A DNA stretch of 64,000 bases from NCBI RefSeq assembly GCF_000244755.1, contig NZ_AHOO02000007.1:39187-103186 (forward strand). The letters run 5' to 3'. A model generated the notes under the pieces. The model ran no database searches. It saw nothing but the letters and a program-made list of their open reading frames with translations, and had not been told where the DNA came from. This DNA is from Leptospira licerasiae serovar Varillal str. VAR 010. GTDB lineage: Bacteria; Spirochaetota; Leptospiria; Leptospirales; Leptospiraceae. This document shows positions 49,568 through 62,600 of the stretch, piece by piece. The translations under genes were made by a program, and so were the position numbers. Position 1 is the stretch's first letter; every line of letters starts with the position of its first letter.

Positions 49568-49720
49568 TCTATTTTAATTTTTTATTAATAAAATCCTCTT
49601 ATGGTGAACAATTGGAAGTATTGTTCTTTCGAAGACCTTCCAATTGTTGAAGAAATATAACCCTATCAATTTAGTAAATGGAATCCTGAGAATTTGAACT
49701 CCATTTATAAGTTCATTTAG

Positions 49721-50515
49721 TCATTGATTCTTTTTCTGTTTAATTAGTTCCAAAGCTTTTTCAGCCCAGTATCCTTCTTTTTGTCTTTTGACAAATTCAT
49801 TTAGAAAGTGAATCTCTGCACCTTTAGCAGTCATACCTTCAGAACCGAAATATTTGCTCTCTAATCCTACAGCAGATAGTGAATGATTTTTAATAAAATC
49901 CGCTAAGAATTCCTCTCCACGAGAAACGGTGACTTTCGTTTCATAAGTAGTTGTCCTTCCTTCTTTCTTCGGATTTATTAAATCTACTTTTACTAAAATC
50001 ACACCCGCGTACTTAATTCTATTTCTTTCCGGTTTAAGATCAATGGCTTTTGAAAATTCGAAAGGATCTAAGTTTACGTTTCCAACAAAAGCGCCAAGTT
50101 CTCTTGTTTGAATAGGAAGACTCGATATTGTAAATTGGTCTTTTCTTTCCTCGCCTGAAATTGCCATAAATGCGGAGTCAATCGGGAAGTCCGATACCCG
50201 GCTCTGTATTATTTCATACATTCCTTCATCGTGCGATTTTATATCACCAAAATCTATTTTGCCATAGTACTCAATTTTTTTGGCAGTGTAATCGATGCTC
50301 TTTATATTTTTTAATTCGAGAGCTACCGTAGGATAATAATAAACTTTCTCATTCATATATAAGAATAGAGAAAAGCCGACAATTCCCGAAGTGTTTTTTT
50401 CTCCGGCAAATCTGTTTACATCGATCCGTCTTTGTGGTATTGAACAATTTGATATACTCAATATCGTTAATAATATTAATGTAGTATATTTTAATTTTCT
50501 ACTTTTCATTATCAT
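49721..50515 (-). CDS. Lipoprotein of unknown function
   Basis: 264 residues with a signal peptide and the lipobox 'LSISNC' (Cys about 24). Body is beta-rich; 'VSRVEEF..' type repeats are not seen. The start has AAGGTAG 10 nt upstream. Located in a run of Leptospira-type lipoproteins. Unrecognised family. Confidence 0.6.
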   Translation of the reverse strand: MIMKSRKLKYTTLILLTILSISNCSIPQRRIDVNRFAGEKNTSGIVGFSLFLYMNEKVYYYPTVALELKNIKSIDYTAKKIEYYGKIDFGDIKSHDEGMYEIIQSRVSDFPIDSAFMAISGEERKDQFTISSLPIQTRELGAFVGNVNLDPFEFSKAIDLKPERNRIKYAGVILVKVDLINPKKEGRTTTYETKVTVSRGEEFLADFIKNHSLSAVGLESKYFGSEGMTAKGAEIHFLNEFVKRQKEGYWAEKALELIKQKKNQ

Positions 50516-50533
50516 AAATAAATCTACCTTATT

Positions 50534-50935
50534 TTACTTTTTCTTTGTTGATATTACTCCGCTCGATGAGAAGTCGCATTCCTCAAAGGCCGAATAAGTT
50601 ATGTAAGAACTAATTCTCAAAAGGACCCCATAGGTTTCCAGTGAGAATTCACATTCGCTAATTTTACTCTTAGGATAGAATTTAGAGTTATCTAAATCAA
50701 ATAACGTAAGGTTTATTGCAGTAGCAGCTAAAACTTCTTCGTTCGTTCTCGATTCCAGCGTTGCCCCTGTTAAACCTTGCTCTGTGAAAACTTCTTTGTA
50801 CGCAGCATAGTCTCCAATTTCAGCAGCCAGTATTAATTTAGCCTTAGCTTCGTTTCCTCGAAATGAATTTGGCTGACCTATCTCCGAACAATAGTAAAAG
50901 GAATTTAACAATATAATCACAGCTATAATTCGCAT
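50534..50935 (-). CDS. TIGR04452-like Leptospira lipoprotein
   Basis: 133 residues. The signal peptide ends 'LNSFYYC', the Y-Y-C signature that names the Leptospira-specific family I know as TIGR04452, and the following 'SFRGNEAKAKLILAAEIGDYAAYKEVF' and 'LTNEEVLAATAINLTLF' match its usual body. Surface-attached; function unknown. This is the best lineage marker among the small genes. Confidence 0.75.
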   Translation of the reverse strand: MRIIAVIILLNSFYYCSEIGQPNSFRGNEAKAKLILAAEIGDYAAYKEVFTEQGLTGATLESRTNEEVLAATAINLTLFDLDNSKFYPKSKISECEFSLETYGVLLRISSYITYSAFEECDFSSSGVISTKKK

Positions 50936-50961
50936 ACATATCCTCAGTTGCTGATCTTGAT

Positions 50962-51336
50962 TTAGTAAAAGGACTTGTAGAACAAAAGAATCAAATTATA
51001 CACTATTGCGAAGTAGCCAATTAAAAGAAATCGCTTCTTGTATGTTAGAGGCCACTGAAAGAATCTATAAATATTAGATTTTTTGTCCTCAGGAATTTCG
51101 ATCCAACCTTCGTTATGTATTTCTGGACCAAACCATAGTGATTTAACTTTAGTTATCTCTTTTCCAAAGACTTCTATCGAGATTCTATTTGTGTCCGAAA
51201 ATTCGCTTACGACTGTCTGACATTTTTGGCAATGATTCAAATGCTTATAAAGCAATAGAGGAATTCGCTTTTCCTTTGTTAAATAGGAAATTAAATACTT
51301 ATCTTCGAAACAGCTTTGGTTGGATAAATCGTTCAT
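50962..51336 (-). CDS. Anti-sigma-factor-like zinc-binding membrane protein
   Basis: 124 residues. 'LLYKHLNHCQKCQTVVSE' holds H-x3-C-x2-C, the zinc site of ZAS anti-sigma domains (about 30-40). A single TM helix is at the C-terminus ('RFLLIGYFAIVYNLILLFY'). Family members hold a sigma factor at the membrane. No sigma-factor gene is adjacent. Function inferred from the motif and TM. Confidence 0.5.
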   Translation of the reverse strand: MNDLSNQSCFEDKYLISYLTKEKRIPLLLYKHLNHCQKCQTVVSEFSDTNRISIEVFGKEITKVKSLWFGPEIHNEGWIEIPEDKKSNIYRFFQWPLTYKKRFLLIGYFAIVYNLILLFYKSFY

Positions 51337-51501
51337 AATTAATTTCCTATTTAACTACCCTTTTCCTGGTGTATAATTGCTATACTAAATACAATATTTT
51401 AGAATTGATAATAATACCAACGAGGAAAAAGAGAGTCTTAATTCTATTTGCGGAATAGGACCCTCCATACCAAAGGACTAGTATTTTTATTCCAATATGG
51501 T

Positions 51502-51858
51502 TTACTTTTTCTTATTTGGTTTCTTCTCTGCGATTTCTTTTACCGGAGTTCCTTCGACTTCGACACAACTCAAGAAAAAGTAGTGATAAGACTTAGCCTT
51601 AACATCCACGTCTTTTAATCCAGTTGCTCCCGGCGAAGCGTTTAATGCGTCTCTTACAGCTTCGGCAATACTATTCGCATACCAGTTTGAAGGCAAGAAT
51701 CCACAATCACGACCTATTACTCTTTCTCCACTTCCAATTACTTCTAAGTTAGAAGGAGCAATAACGGCGTATCTATTAAACTGACCCCAGTTATATGAAC
51801 AATTTGTGGTTAGAGCGAAAATCAGAAAAAAAGCAGAACTTATAATTCTATTTTTCAT
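51502..51858 (-). CDS. TRL-like lipoprotein
   Basis: 118 residues with the lipobox 'LTTNC' (Cys about 20). 'VIGSGERVIGRDCGFLPSN' and 'AVRDALNASPGATGLKDVDVKA' follow the pattern of the small TRL-like lipoproteins of Leptospira and other bacteria. It is one base from the next gene. Function unknown; probably outer membrane. Confidence 0.6.
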   Translation of the reverse strand: MKNRIISSAFFLIFALTTNCSYNWGQFNRYAVIAPSNLEVIGSGERVIGRDCGFLPSNWYANSIAEAVRDALNASPGATGLKDVDVKAKSYHYFFLSCVEVEGTPVKEIAEKKPNKKK

Positions 51859-51859
51859 A

Positions 51860-52123
51860 TTATTTCAAGCTCCTTGTCTGCGCACAATTTCCAGAAGTAA
51901 ATTTAAGTCCAACTTTTGAAAGGTCAGTCTTACTCTTATTTTCCAAATCCTTGTTCATATCGTTAAGGATGTTAGTTACAACCATGCTGCAATTCTCTCC
52001 AATTACTTCATCGGAAAGTTGTGCGGTGTCTGATTGTGCAGGAACTATATAACCCACACGTCCTATTGTAAAACAGCCGGTCAGTAGAACCATGGCCGTA
52101 CCCAATGTTAATGTTCTTATCAT
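51860..52123 (-). CDS. Small lipoprotein paired with the TRL-like protein
   Basis: 87 residues, lipobox 'LLTGC' (Cys about 17), a classic one. 'SDEVIGENCSMVVTNILNDM' has the 'VIG-x-[ND]-C' found also in its neighbour, so they may be distant relatives. Co-transcribed. Confidence 0.6.
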   Translation of the reverse strand: MIRTLTLGTAMVLLTGCFTIGRVGYIVPAQSDTAQLSDEVIGENCSMVVTNILNDMNKDLENKSKTDLSKVGLKFTSGNCAQTRSLK

Positions 52124-52310
52124 TTTTGCCTCGTTTTTGATTTTTATCTTAGCTTTTTTTAATATTTCGCATAATTTTCAACCGATTCAGTGTAGTGTCA
52201 ACTGGCACAAATTGTAAATTAACTTAAAGCTTCATAAATAATTTACATGTAATAAAATAAGAAAACAGAATTCTGAGATTTTACGAATTAATATAAATGA
52301 AGAAATAGAG

Positions 52311-52889
52311 CTATCCACGACTGTACTTCCAAATATAACATTTTAATTTAATACCTTGCGGACATCTCAAATGTAGGTATAGCAAATTTTGAGATTCCTC
52401 ATAACGATTGTTTGGTATTTTTCTTGAAAAATAGATTGCCTTGCCTTTTCCATATTCAGTTAAATAGATCCAATCAGATATCCTAGGATAGTCGACTACT
52501 GACAATGTTAAATTATCAATAAAATCGTCTGATTTAAAAACTCCTTTCTTAACTAAAGCGGTTCGAAAAGTTTGTGTATCAAAAAAGACCGCGCACACTG
52601 AAGAATTTGAGGTACTATCTATATAATTATCTTTCTTGCGAAAGCTTAATGCTTCGTAACCGTTGAATTCCACCAAGAACTCTTCATTCATCATTGTTTT
52701 AAGACTGTTACAATTTTTTTCTCTAATAGCATTTAGAAAATCCGAGATTTCATCGAAAGTACCAAAATTTGGATCAAAATCAACTTGAGCCCCGTCGAAG
52801 CTTTTTTGAATTTCTTTTCCCGATTTTGATGAACCTTCTTTACAGAGAAATATCAAAAGCGCACTGAGAATAATAATAACCCTGTTCAA
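52311..52889 (-). CDS. Lipoprotein, tandem paralogue 2
   Basis: 192 residues, with a signal peptide ending 'LLIFLC' (lipobox). Paralogue of the 52997 protein: 'FDEISDFLNAIREKNCNSLK', 'EFNGYEA', 'CAVFFDTQTFRTALVKKG', 'YFSRKIP' and the same terminal 'YSRG'. Downstream of the giant protein gene on the same strand. If that protein is a toxin, these would be natural immunity candidates. Confidence 0.65.
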   Translation of the reverse strand: MNRVIIILSALLIFLCKEGSSKSGKEIQKSFDGAQVDFDPNFGTFDEISDFLNAIREKNCNSLKTMMNEEFLVEFNGYEALSFRKKDNYIDSTSNSSVCAVFFDTQTFRTALVKKGVFKSDDFIDNLTLSVVDYPRISDWIYLTEYGKGKAIYFSRKIPNNRYEESQNLLYLHLRCPQGIKLKCYIWKYSRG

Positions 52890-52996
52890 ATTCGTTGCTT
52901 TTCTTTTTGTATTCCTACTTTTTTTTGCATGCGAATAACATACGAACGACAGTTAATAACTTTCTTCTTGTATCGGCCAAAGGTAGCTCCTTAATA

Positions 52997-53593
52997 TTAC
53001 CCCCGCGAAAATTTACGAATAAAACACTTTTGATTGAGTCCTGCTGGACAATCTAAGTACAAACTTAACAATAAATCAATTCCTCCTTTTCCTCGTTCTC
53101 TAGAAAAATAAATCACTTTTATTTTCGATCCATCATTCCCTTCATCCGTAGTTGCATTTATAGTTCGAGATATCGATAAATAGTCACGAACAGATAGCAA
53201 ATTATCATCAACTACTTCCAGCGAAGGATACATTCCTTTCTGAACGAGTATAGTCCTCAAAGCAAGAGTGTCGAAAAAAACTTGGCATACAGAAAAATCT
53301 GATTTCTGAATTTTAAATTCATTCTTTGCTAAAAATGTAAATACTTCATAACCATTGAACTCTACAGAGAATTCATTTCCTAAATCAGACTTTAATTTTT
53401 CACAATCCTTTTCTCTTAATATTTTTAAAAAGGAGTTAAATTCATCTTTAGAACCAAATTCCGTATCTACGACTACTTTTATATTATCATAATTAAATTC
53501 GTTCTCATTCTTTAATCGATCATCCGCTTTCGGAGATGCTTCTTTGCAAAATATAACTAATATAATTGAGGCTAATGCTAATGAATATTTCAT
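52997..53593 (-). CDS. Lipoprotein, tandem paralogue 1
   Basis: 198 residues, signal peptide and lipobox 'LVIFC' (Cys about 16). Shares 'FLKILREKDCEKLKSDL', 'VEFNGYEVFTF', 'CQVFFDTLALRTILVQKG' and 'FIRKFSRG' with its neighbour. It begins 40 bp after the giant protein's stop and is on the same strand. Function unknown. Confidence 0.65.
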   Translation of the reverse strand: MKYSLALASIILVIFCKEASPKADDRLKNENEFNYDNIKVVVDTEFGSKDEFNSFLKILREKDCEKLKSDLGNEFSVEFNGYEVFTFLAKNEFKIQKSDFSVCQVFFDTLALRTILVQKGMYPSLEVVDDNLLSVRDYLSISRTINATTDEGNDGSKIKVIYFSRERGKGGIDLLLSLYLDCPAGLNQKCFIRKFSRG

Positions 53594-53633
53594 AATTTAA
53601 CTTCCGTATTTATATTCTTTTAAATTTCTATCG

Positions 53634-56600
53634 CTATTGTCCATTCCAATAGGGATAAAAATCCCAGCGTTTCATGGTCACAGGGTTACCTTTTTTAGTT
53701 AAATCGCCTTGGAAAGATTGTATATGCAAATGCGGACCCGTAGAACCACCTACTTTTTTTGGAGTTGCTCCCAACCAGGTTCCGGCAGGAAGCGCGGACC
53801 CGGAATTAAAGGCATCAATGAGAGTTTTATTAACTATAGTCATGTGAACTAAGTCTGCACGAGCTTGAATATTTCCATTGGAATCTAAGAGCCCTATTTG
53901 GATGTTCGTTCCATGGATTCGATCAGCTCCATTTTCTTGGCCTAATTTTACGTCTAAGACTTTAAAGTTAGCATTCGGGCCAAACCATAACATGTCCTTA
54001 TTAGAATTGTCTGGTCCTCTTAAATCAAATTTACTTGTATCATCACTATCAGGTTTATAATGATAATTATCTCTAAAATCACCCATGCTAATTGCTTGCG
54101 AAGTATCTGGAGCGATATTCGCTTCTACTATTTTTATGTTTGTACCAAATACATCGGAAACTTTTTTATCATTTTTAAAGAAGTCTCCTATGTCCGTTGG
54201 AACATCACCTGCATAATTTCCTTTATGGGAAGCAATAGTTTCTACGACATTCATTCCATATTTACTTATTAAAGCTTGTTCAAATGCAGCTTGCTGACCT
54301 TCGACACTTAGCTTTTTATAGATGCTAACTTCATCCTTTAAGCCTTTTATAAGTTCAGCTTTTTCTTCCGGACTGAAGTTACCTTTATTTATATATTCTA
54401 ATGCTGCCTTCTCATTTCCTAAAACATATATATTTTTTACTTTCTCACTATTAGATATTTCCGAATTAATTCCCGAGTCTGATCCGGATCTTTTTTGAGT
54501 ATCATTTGAATTGCTCTCCTGATTCGCAGAAGAGTTTCCATTAAAAAAGGATTTAAGACTTTCAAATAAACTCGTTCCTTTGAAAGGTGCTCCACTTGGA
54601 GCTTCCGCTTGTAAAGATCCGTCTCCAAAAATATTGAGTAATCCACCGTCACCAATTTGACCGATCCCCAACAATAGATCTTTGAAGAGATTCCTATTCG
54701 CCGAACCTAAATCAGATTTTCCGAATATGTCAGAATTAATTGGTTGAGATTCGAAGGAAAATATATCTTCAAAGATAGATGTGGTTTTATCCCACAGTCC
54801 CTGAGAATCCGCTCTCAACGCAGCTTGGTTTTTAACATGTTCGTTATATTCCTCTTCGGTCATGCCCCCGAGCGATAGAGCTTGCGCCTTACCTACGTCT
54901 CCAAAGAAGTTTTTATTATAAACTGCATCTCCGCTGATCGAGTCGTATGTGAGGGCAGTCGCACTATTCGCATTAAGTGAGGCAGTATAACCTTGAGTTA
55001 TATCGTTATAGGAGTAGGTTCCAGTCATACCAATAACAGACGGAGTTGTTACGCTATACGTATTTCCACCAAAGGCAGTGTGGCTATAATCCAAACTTGA
55101 TTGAGGAAGATATTTATTAGTATTCTCAGAGAAGCCAGCGGATTGTCCGAAACCGTTATTCACGTCATAGTTTACACCTAAGTTTAAGGATGCCGCATAG
55201 TTGCCACTTGCTTTTGTTCCTAAACCGATTCCTAATCCGGCATCAACTCCGGTAAATCCATTTTGATTAAAGGACATTCCCAAGTTACCTGTCAATCTAC
55301 CGCTTGTTCCTAAAGTAGTTTGCAAGCCTAAACTTCCAGTTATATCCCCTGTCTTCGCATTCCAAGAGATACTTCCCCCGACTCCCAATCCAGCTTTACC
55401 GTAACCTCCCCCAACACTCACTCCAAAGCCTTCTTTATAGCTATAGGACATCTCGTAAGATACGGCTCCTGCTGTTAACCCTTGTAAGTAAGCATTTCCT
55501 ACGTTAGCCGCTCCGGCAACTGCACCTAAGACTCCGCCTTCATAGGCTCCTTGGACTGATTTGTAAGCCGCAAAGGCAATAAGAGACGCTCCTCCTGAGA
55601 AAGGTGCTCCTACAATCGCCGCGACAGCGGTCACTGCATCTACGACTTCTCTATTTTCATGGTAAGCTTTGGAAACAGAGTTCGAAATCGCTTTAGTATC
55701 TACTACATATCCTAACGGAGTAATTTGGACTGCAAAGGCTACAGTATCACCAACAGCACTTGCAAATCCGTCGCTCTTCAAGGATTCGCCTTCCGCTTTC
55801 ATTTGATCGTACTTTTCTTTTAGTTTAAGAGCAGTATAGAATTGCGTGAAATGGTGGTCTCCAAATACACCACCCTCCGTCGCTCCGACCAAATAACCGG
55901 AGGACATGGCACTTTGTTCCATGAGCCTTTTGTCCGATGCGTTAGCAGTCATATACTTAGGGTCGCTAAGCAGGTTTCTTAGTGCTCCTTGAGAAGCTTG
56001 CATGACTTTTGCCATTGCCATTGGATCTAAAGCCGCAATTTTCTCTTCTCGGTTCTCTTGGTTTACTGGATCGTAAGTTTTCTTGAAGTCCTTATCCAAC
56101 ACGCTAATTGCGAGCTTAACCATTTGTTGGAGTTCAGTGGTAGATGGTCCACCATCAGCCGCTAACGCGTTATAATTACTTAAATCCCATTCTTTTCCTT
56201 GGCTATCTTTTACCTTCGGAAGTTGCTTTGGTCCTTCATAACCATAGATAGCGTAATTTGGAAGGATCTGCTGCTGAGGCTGCCCGTCTGGTCCAACTGT
56301 TTGTCTTATGAGTAGATCACCCACTGGCATAAATCCGTCTTGGATTACTTTCTGGACAAGTTGTTTACCAAGATCCTTATTCGCTGCACCGATTGTTTCT
56401 TCGTAAGTTTTTGGAATATTGTATAAGCCGTCTAATGATTGTAATACTACAAGCTTCTGTGACCTTTCTTCCATTTCCTTACTCATTTCTTGGAATTGTT
56501 TCAGATTTGAATCGTTCAGTTTTTGAGTTTTTACCTGGTCAATGAAGAACTGAACATCTTGATAAGAACCTTGATTAATTAAGTTATCATCAAACTTGCT

Positions 56601-59600
56601 TGGAGCACCAGCTAAGACTTTATTCAAGATCGCATTAGCGTTCAGTTCCACTCCGACTTCGGTTGGAAGGTCTTTTTTATAGCTTTCTATCAAGCTTTGG
56701 ATTTGCTTATAAGCTTGTGCAAGTTTGTCCGAATCGCTTTGGTCCTTATATGTGGATATAAAGTCCTTTTCCCAAGCGGCTTTTTCGGAAATCATAGTCG
56801 CAATTTGATCGATGTGAGCTTTTTCACCTTCAGCGGCTTTCTTTTTGAAATCCGTTCTCCAACTATCCCAGCTTTGGAGAATAGTATTTGTCATTTCATT
56901 AAATTTCGATAAGCCAGCATTTTGAAGGAATTGGATATTCTCTATCCACTCTTGTTTCTTTTGATAGAAGTCTTGTTCCTTTTGATCCCATACGGCCGTT
57001 TGCAAAGCGTATTGTTGTTGCTGGTTTGCTATAAAGAGTTGATCGATAATTTTTCCTTTCCCCATGTAATCTTCGGCGACTTTCTTATACATATCGTATT
57101 CAATGTTTTCGCCGTTGTTATTAGAAAGGTTCTTTAAGAGATCCGAGTAGAATTGCTCTCTTGAATCCAAGATTGTTTTTTGGTCTGCCTTTTGACCGCC
57201 AGCTCCAATATATTTATCTTGAGCTGCAAAGTATTCATCTCTTTCAATCTCGTATTGAGATTGAGAAAGTACTGCCAATGCGGAAACGAATTCATCCGCA
57301 CTTGTCATTGTAGCTGTTTTTAATCCATCAGTTGATCCAGTTATAGTAGCAGATACACCTCCGGCGTTATCCCCGTCATCTCGTACAAGAAGTCCATAAG
57401 CATCGTGGACATATCTTTTCTGAACCACAGAATTTCCGTTCTTACCGGCAATCTTATCCATGTTTAGAGGTTCTTTACCTCCATTCCATGAAAGCGTACC
57501 GTTATCGAAAGTTCCAGTCCCAGTTAAATAGTTTAAGTCACTTGCAAGCAAACCTGTATTAAGGGTGTATTTCCCTTGTTCATTTCCGGAACCTAACAGA
57601 ACCGATTTCAATTGGTCGTTGCTCGAAATATCCGTGTAATAATTGAGTTCTGCCTGTAAGTCTTTTAATTTTTGAGCGGATGCTTGCGCGGAATCCAGAT
57701 TTGATTGCAATGCAGCTTTCTGAGTTACCCAGGTATTTGTTCTATTGATCGCTTCCAAGCCTACGGTTGGATTTCCCCATCCCATAATTGCAATTAATAA
57801 AGCCTCAGCACCCATTTGGTTCGAAAGGCTTGTTTCCATCTTGGAGGCATATTGAGAATACGTTGTAGAACTTAATCGATTATTCGCCGCCGCAGTTGCC
57901 CCCGCATAAGGATCTAACCACCATACACCATCAAAAGCGTTCATCGTTGCTTTCATTTGAGGAGCAAGATCTGAGCTTCCACCGTGAGATTTAACAAAAT
58001 CTAAAATACTATACTGCGGATACTGAGAATTTAATCCTCCGCCATAAGTTAAGGCTCCACTTGTAGAGCCTCTTCCGCCATTAATAAAATCCCAAAGACC
58101 AATATTGCCACCAAGAACTCCTTCCATAATTTGATATTCTTGGCGTAGATCTGATTCTAGGGAGATATAATCAGATTTTTGATAATCGATCTTTCCATCT
58201 AGACCATTAGCATTCAATTTAGATTGGTAACTTGCAGGAACTAAGACATTATTCAAATAGCCTTGTAGATTTGCCCGTTCAGAATCGATCTGATTTTTGA
58301 GATCGGTCATTCTATCTTTTATCGTTTTCTCTGCCTGACTAAATCTTAGAGCTCTTTCTGCCCATTCTTCGGTTTGTTTTTGGTTCTCCTGAACTTGTGG
58401 ATCCGAATTAATACTAGCTAGAGTCGTTTGCTTGGAAATTAGGCTTTGTAAGTCAGTAATTTCTTTTAGTTTCGCTGTGACCGCGGCGTTTGCATCGGCA
58501 AGCCTTGTTTTTGAAAGTTCAGTCGCATTAAGATTACTTACACCAGCACTATATTCCTGAAGAGTTGCGAAATCATAAACGGCGCTTTTCTCGGAGAGTG
58601 CAGCGGAAGCAGTTTCCATCGTGTTATACGCTGCGGTTACTTCGGCTTGCTTTGCGGCATATTGAGTTTGAATACCTTTTACAACAGTTTGTTGTGCAGT
58701 GAAAGCAGCTTCCGCATCTTCGAACGCTTGTTGATTTAGATCGTATTGCGTTTTAACAATTCCAAGTTCACTACCTAAGGCTGATTTAAGTGCATCTCCG
58801 GAAAGACCATTATATTTATTTGCAATATCAGTTAGGATTCCAATCTTTTTACCGGAATCCATAATATTGTCAGCATAACTATACATTGCCCCCGTTGCTT
58901 TACTGGTTTCTGCGTATGGATCATTGATCGCTACTCTACCCGGCAAGTTATTGTCTACGTAATTGTCTATGATGCCTTTTAGGTTATTAATTCCAGGAAT
59001 AAAATTATAGGTCCCGGTCGTTTGGTCTTTCTCATATACGTCATCGGAAATCTCATATCCGGAGTCTTGGATTTCTTTCAATGCCTGACGAATAGAAGGA
59101 TTTGCTTCAGTTTTATCCGGATCGAAAGAATAAGACTTATAACTTTCGATTAAAGAAAGTAAATTTCCTAAGCGTTGTTCTGCCTGGTATTCAAGTTCTC
59201 TTTCTTTGTTGGTTATTTGAGTTTCAAGTGTCGGAGCCGTTTGGCCTTGAGAACCAATATTTATGTAACTCAAATAACTCTCAATTACAACGTTACCTTT
59301 AACAACGTCGTATGCGTATTTTGCTTTTCTCTCACTAGCTTGTGCGTTTGTAATTTCTAAAGTTAAATTTAAGTTCTCTTTGCCTAATGAAGAGACAAGA
59401 TCAGAAAACCCTGATTCATGTTGGTAATTCTTTAAATAGAAATCAGTCTGAATATTAGAGAGAGGATCTAAATATCCGAACGGAGTATAAATCCCCGCTT
59501 TATAGAGGAGGAACCCTTGTTTTTCAGAATCAGATACTCCTCCTTGTAGTTTACTATTTGCAAAACTCAAATATTCATCGTCGCTCTCACCTGAATAATT

Positions 59601-62600
59601 ACTTAGCACGAAATCCATTCTGACACTTTTATTTAAGGAAGTGACAAGCCCTGGTTCGTATTTTTTATCCTTTAACCAAGCAGTTAGGGATTCCAAATCA
59701 TCCGGACTTAAGTTTTCTGTTGCCGAACGATTATAATAAGCATAAGCCAAATCCCTTTCTTTCAGCGAATCTGGTAAATAGTATGAGGAATTTCTAGAGT
59801 CATAATTTGAGACAAAGTTCTCAAGCAGTGATTGACCGTCTGAAGAAATGCCGTAATTCAAAAGGAAATCTCTCAATACCTGGTTCTTATCGACTGTCTC
59901 GTTTTTCGTACTAGCCGCGTAAGTCATCGCTCCCAAGTATGCAGAGAAATTACTGACTAAAGCGTAATTTGCTAGTTCCGGAGGATAGGTGCTCGAATTT
60001 GCGAATACACCTTGGCTTAAACTGTTATTTATTCTCTCGTAACCTAATGCCAAGGCTTGTTCATTTAGTGCCGCTTTTACTTCCGGATCGGAAGACAGTA
60101 TAATGCTAGAAATTCCTTGGCTAAGATCCGCGTTTTGAACTTTTGCTTGGTCTCTATATACTTTTAAATACTCAAATATTTCAGTTATTTGGGATTCGGT
60201 TAATGACTGTCCTAAAAACTTCGCCTCTGTGTTCTTTGATAGAGCATATATATTCGTAGAACTTGCATTAGAATCAACATTCCATTTCTTTCCTGAACGA
60301 ACCTCCGCCATAAACTGGTCTAGGGAAGTATTACTTGCAAGCTCTGAAAGGAAGGCTTCGCCTAATTCTTCTTTTCTAATTTCCCAAGCATATTCTTTCA
60401 AAGATTGCATTCCGGAAACAAGTTCGGAATCTAATTCATAATCTGTACCAGATAGTTTTGCTTGTAAGGTCGCAAATTTTGTTAAGCTAGATTCAATTTG
60501 ACCCATCGCGTTATATACTGGCTGACCGGATGCTTGTAACGCTTTTAGTGTGGATTGTAAATCAGCGAATATTGCTTTTGCTTCTGTTACAGTGGATGTA
60601 TAATCCTTCGCATTCGAATAGGTAGTATTTAGATTACTTTCTGTTCTATCGGCGACCGGAATAGAACTGAAATATTTTAGATTTTCTATTTGGTCGGTAT
60701 AAGTTCCTGCATTTTCAAGGGCAGTAAGGATAGCGCTATTTACTTCTTCTCCGTTTTGTTGTTTTGTTATAAAGAAGTCCCTTAGCTGCTTAACGTATGA
60801 AATGAGATCATCTTGGCTAATTTGATTCTTAGAACCTTCGCCTAAATATACGATAATCTTATCGGATAAACCGTCTTTAAAATCTTCTACTTGTCCTTTT
60901 GTAGTTTGTAATGCAGCGTAAGTTTTAGATACCGATTGCAGGCTATTAGAGATTGCATCTAAGCCGCCGGACAGAGCAAAAACACTACTTAGATTGCTTT
61001 GATCTGTCGCAAGACCAAGCATTCCAAGTGTTACACCCATTTCTTGGGAGATAAGGAGTTCGATTGGACTACTCTGTAATGTATCAAAATAGGTAAAATT
61101 GGACGGTGTAGTATTATATTGGTCCAGAATTCCGGATGGAGCTAGTGCAAGTGTCGTCGCATTTAAGAGGAATGTGGAAGGAAGATTTTCCTCTAGCTTC
61201 ATTTGAGATACTAAGTTTCTTCCTTCTGTATATGCACTTTGAGAATTTCCAGTGATAACTTGGAGTAACCCTTGAGAATTTAAGTATGCAGATTTTAAAT
61301 CATTGAATTTGGAAAGAACTACATCGGATTGATTTAGGAAAGCATCACTTCCTGGAGTAAGAGAAGAAAGTGCGGTTTTTGCATCGTTATACGCGCTAAA
61401 TGCAGATTCTAAATTCGTTCTCGTAGAGTTCCAACTAGAAAGATTCGTCGAAACAGTAGAGATATAGTTTCCAAGGCTTGTAAAATCTTCGGCAGTAAAA
61501 ACATTTACACCCGGATTTGCTGGGTCTTGGTAATCTTTTAAGTTATAGATTCCTTGTAGGGAGTTTATTTGACCTGAGAAATAATTAAACCTATCATCTG
61601 ATAATAAAGATAATGCGGCGTTTACAGGAGAATCAGCACTATTTAGAGAAGAAACAAGATTGGAAGAAGCTAAATTATAATCTGATAAGTTTGTATTGTA
61701 TTTGGAATTTAATTTGGAAGCATCCGAATATACTGAGGATGCGATACCTGTTCCGAAGATATTCGAAATTTGCGATAGATCGCTCATCGCTAAGAAGAAA
61801 TCTTCCGTAGTGGATTTGCCAGTTAAGTATTCAGCCAAAAGATTTTTTCTAAAATCTTCTTCTTCTGTATTGTGATCCTGGTTTGTTCCTAGGTTAAAGG
61901 AATCCTGCAATAGATCGGACGCCGTTAAATCGGATAACCCACTTACCTTCGATCTGATTTCAGAAAGTAAACCTGTTGTTTTATTCTCTTGAGATTCGAA
62001 ATAGTCGTCTGTTAATGCGGACAATACACCGTTTGTGGATACTTGATTTGCGAAAGCACTTATGGATTTGGATGCTTGGTCTAGTGAAGACACTTTCGAA
62101 ACTACAGCAGAACCAAAGAAGAAAGTGCTTCCGAAACCATAGGATTCATTAAGGAGCCTTTTCTCATCGGCCGTTCCACTTTCTCGAATAGCTGCTCTTT
62201 GTTCGGCGCTAAATTTTCCACCATCCTCATAGAAAGAAACTGCATTTCCGGCGGCATCAATTTCCTTTTCTAAGCTCGAAATCCAATCTTCATAGTCAGC
62301 CGAAGCCAATTGATTCGAGATAGAATTTCCATTGTTTCGAAAGAAACTTAAAACTACTTCTAAAGCTTTTCTCTGAACTAAAGCATCAGGATCTAAATCC
62401 AAATTCAACGAGTTAGAATCAGAGTCCTTCAATACTTGCAAGTAAATCGTACTAAAATTTCTTTTATCCGAAGGCAAATCGGCTAAATAACCATGCAAGA
62501 TCTCTAATGCCTTTTCGTTAATTTTTGCACCTTCAATATTTTTGCGATTTTCTGCGTTTTGTTTTAATGCCTGAAGACTTTCCGAATTACCATCCGGATC

